A DNA stretch of 8,358 nucleotides, from positions 1 through 8,358 of the forward strand of contig JAJZGE010000054.1 of assembly GCA_021798675.1 (NCBI GenBank), in the 5' to 3' direction. Below, piece by piece: positions 5,980-8,358 of the stretch. The notes below the pieces were generated by a model. It was given only the letters and a program-made list of their open reading frames with translations. It was not told where the DNA came from and did not search any database. The translations under genes and the position numbers were made by a program. The number at the start of each line of letters is the position of its first letter. The first letter of the stretch is position 1. This stretch comes from Pseudomonadota bacterium. GTDB taxonomy: Bacteria > Pseudomonadota > Gammaproteobacteria > Xanthomonadales > Rhodanobacteraceae.

Positions 5980-7278
5980 ATGAAAGTTCTGGTCATCGGC
6001 AGCGGCGGTCGCGAACACGCGCTGGCGTGGAAGCTCGGGCAGTCGCCGCGTGTCACCGAGGTCATCGTGGCGCCGGGCAATGCCGGCACCGCGCATGAGC
6101 GCGGCGTGCGCAACGCCGACGTGGCGATGGATGATCTGGACGGCCTGCTGGCGCTGGCCAGACGCGAAAAGATCGGGCTCACCGTGGTCGGCCCGGAAGT
6201 GCCGCTGGTGGCTGGCGTAGTCGACCGCTTTCGCGCGGCCGGCCTGCGCATCTTCGGTCCGCGCGCGCTGGCTGCCCAGCTGGAGGGCTCCAAGGCGTTC
6301 GCCAAGGATTTCCTGCTGCGCCACAATATTCCCACCGCGCGCTACGCGGTGTTCAGCGAGTTGAATCCGGCGCTGGCCTACGTGCGCGAACAAGCCCATC
6401 AGAGCAGGGGCGCGCCGATCGTGATCAAGGCCGACGGCCTCGCCGCCGGCAAGGGCGTGGTGGTGGCGCTGACGCTGGCCGATGCCGAGCAGGCGCTGCA
6501 CGACATGCTTGGCGCGCACAGCTTCGGCGACGCCTCGGCGCGGGTAGTGATCGAAGAGTTTCTGGACGGCGAGGAGGCCAGTTACATCGTGATGAGCGAC
6601 GGCAGCCACGCGCTGCCGATGGCCAGCAGTCAGGACCACAAGCGCCGCGACGAGAACGATCTGGGGCCGAACACCGGTGGCATGGGCGCCTATTCGCCCG
6701 CGCCGGTGGTGACGCCGGCGGTCGAGCAGCGCATCCTGAAGGAAGTGATCGAGCCGACCCTGCGCGGCATGGCGATCGAAGGCGCGCCGTTCATCGGCTT
6801 CCTCTACGCCGGCCTGATGATCGACAAGCACGGCGCGCCGAAGGTGATCGAATTCAACGTGCGCTTCGGCGATCCCGAGACCCAGCCGATCCTGTTGCGG
6901 CTGAAGTCCGATCTGGTCGATCTGATCGACGCCGCGCTGGACGGCCGGCTGCAGGATACGCGGGCGCGCTGGGATGTGCGTCCGGCGATCGGCGTGGTGA
7001 TGGCGGCTGGCGGTTATCCCGGCAAGGTGCGCAGTGGCGACCGGATCGCGGGACTGGAGGCGCCGTTCGAGGCTGACGTGAAGGTGTTTCATGCCGGCAC
7101 CCGGCTGGATGCCGACGGCCATGCGGTGACCGCGGGCGGCCGCGTGCTGACGGTGTGCGCGCTGGGCAGCGACATCGCGGCGGCGCGCGAACGCGCCTAT
7201 GTGGCGGTGGACAGCATCCGCTACGCGGGCGCGTTCTGTCGCCGCGATATCGCCTACCGCGCCCTGCATCGGCCTTGA
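5980..7278 (+). CDS. purD: Phosphoribosylamine-glycine ligase (GAR synthetase)
   Basis: PurD joins glycine to 5-phosphoribosylamine with ATP, the second step of de novo purine synthesis in the cytoplasm. The protein has 432 residues against 429 in E. coli. The N-terminal domain starts MKVLVIGSGGREHALAWKL, with the glycine-rich turn at 7-13, and continues through APGNAGT and VVGPEVPLVAGVVD. The ATP-grasp part shows QLEGSKAFAKDFL, VIKADGLAAGKGVVVA (148-163; K150 and K158), VIEEFLDGEEAS, QDHKRRDENDLGPNTGGMGAY and the metal/ATP site IEFNVRFGDPETQ (290-302; E291, N293). The C-terminal domain has VVMAAGGYPG, VFHAGT and the ending RRDIAYRAL. Every family block is present and the gene looks intact. 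It is not next to purH, its frequent partner, within this window. Its own -10 element and 90-bp upstream gap suggest independent transcription from the ligase gene. Confidence 0.98.
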   Translation: MKVLVIGSGGREHALAWKLGQSPRVTEVIVAPGNAGTAHERGVRNADVAMDDLDGLLALARREKIGLTVVGPEVPLVAGVVDRFRAAGLRIFGPRALAAQLEGSKAFAKDFLLRHNIPTARYAVFSELNPALAYVREQAHQSRGAPIVIKADGLAAGKGVVVALTLADAEQALHDMLGAHSFGDASARVVIEEFLDGEEASYIVMSDGSHALPMASSQDHKRRDENDLGPNTGGMGAYSPAPVVTPAVEQRILKEVIEPTLRGMAIEGAPFIGFLYAGLMIDKHGAPKVIEFNVRFGDPETQPILLRLKSDLVDLIDAALDGRLQDTRARWDVRPAIGVVMAAGGYPGKVRSGDRIAGLEAPFEADVKVFHAGTRLDADGHAVTAGGRVLTVCALGSDIAAARERAYVAVDSIRYAGAFCRRDIAYRALHRP

Positions 7279-7374
7279 TGCTTTCTTCGCGGCCGCTGCG
7301 GCACGGTGTGACTTCGCACGCGGGCTGGGCTCGCTCGGACGACGGCTGTAATCTACGTACGGTTGCGCATGGAT

Positions 7375-7391
7375 AGGCCATTGGATGGCTT
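7375..7391 (+). repeat. Short inverted repeat next to a -35-like hexamer
   Basis: AGGCCAT (7375-7381) and ATGGCTT (7385-7391) form a 7-bp inverted repeat (one G-U pair in RNA) around TGG. Its right arm overlaps the first two bases of TTGACT (7390-7395). It could be a small operator or chance; no known binding site is recognised. Confidence 0.25.
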
Positions 7392-7424
7392 GACTTTTCC
7401 GCCCCGGGATTTTTCGGCTATGCT
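7390..7424 (+). promoter_or_regulatory. Candidate promoter of the lipoprotein gene
   Basis: TTGACT (7390-7395) is a five-of-six -35 match and TATGCT (7419-7424) a plausible -10. The spacer is 23 bp, longer than normal, so the pairing is doubtful. TATGCT may act with the poorer TTTCCG (7396-7401) at a 17-bp distance. Start of transcription would be near 7431, giving a leader of about 76 bases. The 7279-7506 interval has a higher A+T content than the flanking genes, as expected for a control region, and holds no recognisable purD terminator. Confidence 0.35.
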
Positions 7425-7453
7425 TGAATCTTCCCCCGCGAAATGCCGTGGCG

Positions 7454-7498
7454 CCTCAACGCCTGAGTTGTTTCGTGCTTGTTTTCACGTTGATGAGG
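7454..7498 (+). promoter_or_regulatory. Leader RNA structure able to cover the lipoprotein ribosome binding site
   Basis: CCTCAACG (7454-7461) can pair with CGTTGA (7488-7493) and then GG (7497-7498) across a three-base bulge, covering part of the GAGG site. The same left arm can instead pair locally, as CTCA (7455-7458) with TGAG (7464-7467) or CAAC (7457-7460) with GTTG (7467-7470), which would leave GAGG free. The pairings are seen in the sequence; any regulatory switching is inference. Confidence 0.3.
7495..7498 (+). promoter_or_regulatory. Ribosome binding site of the lipoprotein gene
   Basis: GAGG lies eight bases before ATG 7507 and supports that start over the in-frame ATG at 7516. 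Starting at 7507 also keeps the basic RK residues of the signal peptide. Confidence 0.7.
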
Positions 7499-7506
7499 TT
7501 TTCCCC

Positions 7507-8358
7507 ATGCGCAAGATGGTTTTGTCGCTGACGTCCGTGGCTGCGCTGGCGCTGTCCGGTTGCAATGCTCCTTCTTCCTCGCAACCGGCCGGCACGAGTG
7601 CGCCGACGGCGGCCGCCAGCGCGGCCGGCGCGGCTAAAATCGCCAACCAGGTCAGCGGCACGATCGCGCTGCGCGGCTCCAGCCAGCTCTCGCCGAATGC
7701 CTCGCTGGTGATCAACCTGGTCGATGTGTCCTCCACCGCGGCGGGCGCCGCGCCGCTGGCCAGCAAGACCGCGCCGGCCGGTGCGTTCCCGCAGCCGTTC
7801 CAGCTGAGCTTCAACCCGGCCGAAGTGAAGCCGGATGATCTCTACGTGGTGCAGGCCACCCTGACCGACGGCGATCGTCATTATGTGATGCCGATCCAGG
7901 CGCCCGTACTGACCAAGGGCAATGCCAGCACCGGCGTGAGCATCGAGCTGATGGCCGAGCAGACGCCGGGCGAAAAGGCGCTCGCCGAGTTCAAGGACGA
8001 GCAGAAGCAGCTCGGTGCAATGAAGGTCAGCCACGGCACCAAGCTGGAGAAGGACGCCTCGCGCGGCTGGCAGTTGTTCCGCCAGGACGGCCAGTTGAAG
8101 TTCATCCGTGAGCTGGTCGATTACGGCGACAAGGGCTTCACCAGCACCGACTATGCCTACAAGAACGGCAAGCCGTGGGTGGTCGTGCAGCAGACCAAGC
8201 CGAACCAGAGTGCCAAGCCCAGCGCGATCGACCGCGCCGGCTGGGACGACAGCGGCAACCTGGTGCTGAAGCAGCATGAGGTGGGCGGCAGCGTGCAGCC
8301 GCTGGATGAGGCCACCGCGGAAAAGCTGAAGAAGGAAGCGCAGGACATCCTGAGATCG
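7507..8358 (+). CDS. YbaY/YscW-domain outer membrane lipoprotein, 3'-truncated by the window edge
   Basis: The frame is open from ATG 7507 to the last base (284 complete codons, no stop), so the C-terminus is missing. The N-terminus is a lipoprotein signal: basic RK at 2-3, a hydrophobic stretch, and the lipobox LSGC with Cys19 as the lipidated residue. Residue +2 is Asn, not Asp, so sorting to the outer membrane by the Lol pathway is expected. An Ala/Ser/Thr/Pro linker (20-47) leads to a beta-rich domain (about 48-138) with the pattern VSGTIALRG, LVINLVDVSS, PFQLSFNPAEVKPDDLYVV and APVLTKG. This matches the YscW/YbaY family (type III secretion pilotin-like), which in YbaY-type proteins is a stand-alone periplasm-facing lipoprotein of uncertain function. 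A further region (about 150-284) includes GWQLFRQDGQLKFIRELVDYG (from 187) and a Lys-rich end, and I do not recognise it. There is no type III secretion gene nearby, so a pilotin role is unlikely from context. Confidence 0.87.
   Translation, partial: MRKMVLSLTSVAALALSGCNAPSSSQPAGTSAPTAAASAAGAAKIANQVSGTIALRGSSQLSPNASLVINLVDVSSTAAGAAPLASKTAPAGAFPQPFQLSFNPAEVKPDDLYVVQATLTDGDRHYVMPIQAPVLTKGNASTGVSIELMAEQTPGEKALAEFKDEQKQLGAMKVSHGTKLEKDASRGWQLFRQDGQLKFIRELVDYGDKGFTSTDYAYKNGKPWVVVQQTKPNQSAKPSAIDRAGWDDSGNLVLKQHEVGGSVQPLDEATAEKLKKEAQDILRS

Noticed and set aside
4774..7269. A reverse-strand open frame of about 830 codons opposite the ligase gene and purD
   Set aside because: Same cause: it is codon-aligned with both genes, which lie in the same forward frame, and it ignores the gene boundary between them. 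No ribosome binding site or family features are seen.
7456..8277. A reverse-strand open frame opposite the lipoprotein gene
   Set aside because: It is codon-aligned with the forward gene, which has a clear signal peptide, lipobox, ribosome binding site and domain match. The reverse product is not recognisable.
1..8358. Mobile elements, CRISPR arrays, tRNA or rRNA genes, phage or defence genes
   Set aside because: No transposase, terminal repeats, regularly spaced repeats, or tRNA/rRNA signatures were found. Composition is even and all genes are housekeeping or single metabolic/envelope genes.

Overview
The window is an ordinary, gene-dense stretch of high-G+C chromosome (roughly two-thirds G+C by eye, strong preference for G or C at third codon positions). 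All six genes lie on the + strand. Protein sequences and gene order suggest a gammaproteobacterium of the Xanthomonadales, most likely the Rhodanobacteraceae (Rhodanobacter, Dyella or Frateuria type). The dprA-topA-tsaC neighbourhood, a zinc-finger-less topoisomerase I with a Lys/Ala tail, and a XanA2/ApeH-like AMP-ligase all fit that group. This placement is inference from family knowledge; no search was run.

Layout: (1) 1-1154, DprA, missing only a short N-terminal piece, followed at once by a GC hairpin. (2) 1155-1269, a compact intergenic region with a consensus TTGACA, a 12-bp GC palindrome and an AT-rich TATATA, probably the topA control region. (3) 1270-3798, DNA topoisomerase I with the toprim and active-site Tyr regions, three C-terminal repeats and a 71-residue Lys/Ala tail. 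(4) 3799-4371, TsaC (threonylcarbamoyl-AMP synthase), whose GTG start directly abuts the topA stop. (5) 4372-4515, 144 bp with no convincing gene, ending in a good ribosome binding site. (6) 4516-5889, an adenylate-forming ligase resembling those of aryl polyene/xanthomonadin clusters, here without any other pigment gene in view. (7) 5890-5979, a short gap with a TACAAT -10-like element. (8) 5980-7278, PurD of purine synthesis. (9) 7279-7506, a 228-bp control region with a possible promoter and a leader that can fold over the ribosome binding site. (10) 7507 to the window end, a lipoprotein with a YbaY/YscW-type domain, cut by the window edge.

The genes are mostly housekeeping: DNA uptake and recombination (DprA), supercoiling control (TopA), tRNA t6A37 modification (TsaC) and purine synthesis (PurD). 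topA-tsaC are probably co-transcribed and translationally coupled, and the ligase may be on the same transcript. purD and the lipoprotein gene probably have their own promoters. I see no mobile element, CRISPR array, rRNA or tRNA, and no convincing undescribed multi-gene system. The points most worth a second look are the orphan aryl-polyene-type ligase, the odd spacing in the topA control region, and the leader of the lipoprotein gene.
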